From Methanobacteriota archaeon (GTDB taxonomy: Archaea; Thermoplasmatota; DTKX01; GCA-020343715), in assembly GCA_030597775.1 (NCBI GenBank), contig JAUVRF010000170.1, forward strand, positions 1 to 5,029: a stretch of 5,029 nucleotides of DNA, given 5' to 3'. The notes beneath the pieces were generated by a model, which was not told the origin of the DNA, did no database searches, and saw nothing but the letters and a program-made list of their open reading frames with translations. The translations under genes and the position numbers were made by a program. Of this stretch, positions 4,616 through 5,029 are shown piece by piece (the first letter of the stretch is position 1; each line of letters starts with the position of its first letter).

Positions 4616-5029
4616 ATGAAGGAAGACGACCGCCCCCGCGATTCCATCGAGGTGCCCGAGGCACCACCCGTTCCAGGCCTGACCTTCCGCAGGTACCGGG
4701 GCGACGAGGACATTCCTCGCTTCCACGCGGTCTTCGAGGCCACCAAGGAGACGGACGGGATCTCCTGGACCGAGACCCTGGAGGACTTCCAGAACGAGTA
4801 CGCCCACCTGACCAACACCGATGTCGAGAGGGATATCGTGGCCGTCGAGGTGGATGGCCAGATGATAGCCTATTACCGGCAGTACTGGGTGCGCGAGCTG
4901 GACGGAACGTACTCCTACCGGGCCTTCGAGGCCCTCCTCCCCGCATGGCGGGGGATGGGTATCCGCCGCACGATGCTCACCATGATAGAGCGGCGGGCCC
5001 GCGAGGTGGCCAAGGGCCACACCGATGCC
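4616..5029 (+). CDS. GNAT-family N-acetyltransferase, N-terminal part (runs off the right edge)
   Basis: This open frame gives 138 codons with no stop before the window ends. A polar, Pro-rich leader (1-20) precedes the fold, which starts at PGLTFRRYRGDEDIPRFHAVF (20-40) with the first strand and helix typical of GNATs. ERDIVAVEVDGQMIAYYRQYWV (71-92) supplies the central strands. ALLPAWRGMGIRRTMLTMIERRARE (106-130) is motif A, the acetyl-CoA pyrophosphate loop and helix. The R-x-x-G-x-G/A signature reads R112-GMGI-R117, so the last small residue is Arg. The fragment covers about one GNAT domain without its last strands; whether a second domain follows cannot be seen. GGGAG lies 9 bases before the ATG, and a TATA-like box lies further upstream, so it is probably its own transcription unit. 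The substrate is unknown. It shares no obvious close similarity with the GNAT at 617-1399 beyond motif A. Confidence 0.85.
   Translation, partial: MKEDDRPRDSIEVPEAPPVPGLTFRRYRGDEDIPRFHAVFEATKETDGISWTETLEDFQNEYAHLTNTDVERDIVAVEVDGQMIAYYRQYWVRELDGTYSYRAFEALLPAWRGMGIRRTMLTMIERRAREVAKGHTDA

Noticed and set aside
4180..4818. Antisense open frame of 212 codons across the zinc-ribbon gene and the start of the right-hand GNAT.
   Set aside because: It spans two supported plus-strand genes and their gap, has no recognisable domain, and looks like a frame left open by GC-rich codon use.

Overview
The window looks like a chromosomal segment from a high-GC archaeon. Coding regions mostly end codons in G or C. 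Shine-Dalgarno sites complement an archaeal-type 16S tail (GGAGGTGA, GGAGG), and short AT-rich TATA-like boxes stand out in otherwise GC-rich gaps. GTG and TTG starts occur. Gene content (PKD domains, a GNAT fused to a thioredoxin-like domain, a small zinc-ribbon membrane protein) would suit Thermoplasmatota or a related euryarchaeal group. That placement is inference; no rRNA or marker gene is present. There are seven genes, two cut by the window edges, and no RNA gene, CRISPR array, insertion sequence or att site that I can see.

Left half (1-1399), all on the minus strand. A secreted-protein gene runs off the left edge (only its signal peptide and first mature residues are visible). Upstream of it is a UPF0145/YbjQ-family protein (248-562), and then a GNAT acetyltransferase carrying a C-terminal thioredoxin-like domain (617-1399). 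The gaps in front of the first two each hold an AAATAC TATA-like box, so the three genes may be transcribed separately.

Centre (1400-4072). A 208-base divergent intergenic region with a symmetrical AT-rich element (GATAA-N5-TTATC) separates the GNAT gene from a plus-strand ABC exporter operon. The ATPase (1608-2618) and its ABC-2-type permease (2615-4072) overlap by four bases (ATGA), the usual sign of translational coupling. The permease is the most interesting gene here: roughly 200 residues with one clear and one degenerate PKD-like domain sit in the extracytoplasmic loop between the first and second membrane helices. This gives the exporter a putative surface-exposed adhesion or recognition module.

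Right part (4073-5029). A small zinc-ribbon protein with two membrane helices (4141-4506) follows the permease. A second GNAT-family gene (from 4616) then runs off the right edge. Both have their own ribosome-binding sites and possible promoters. The ATPase and permease clearly form one transporter; any link from the other genes to it rests only on proximity.
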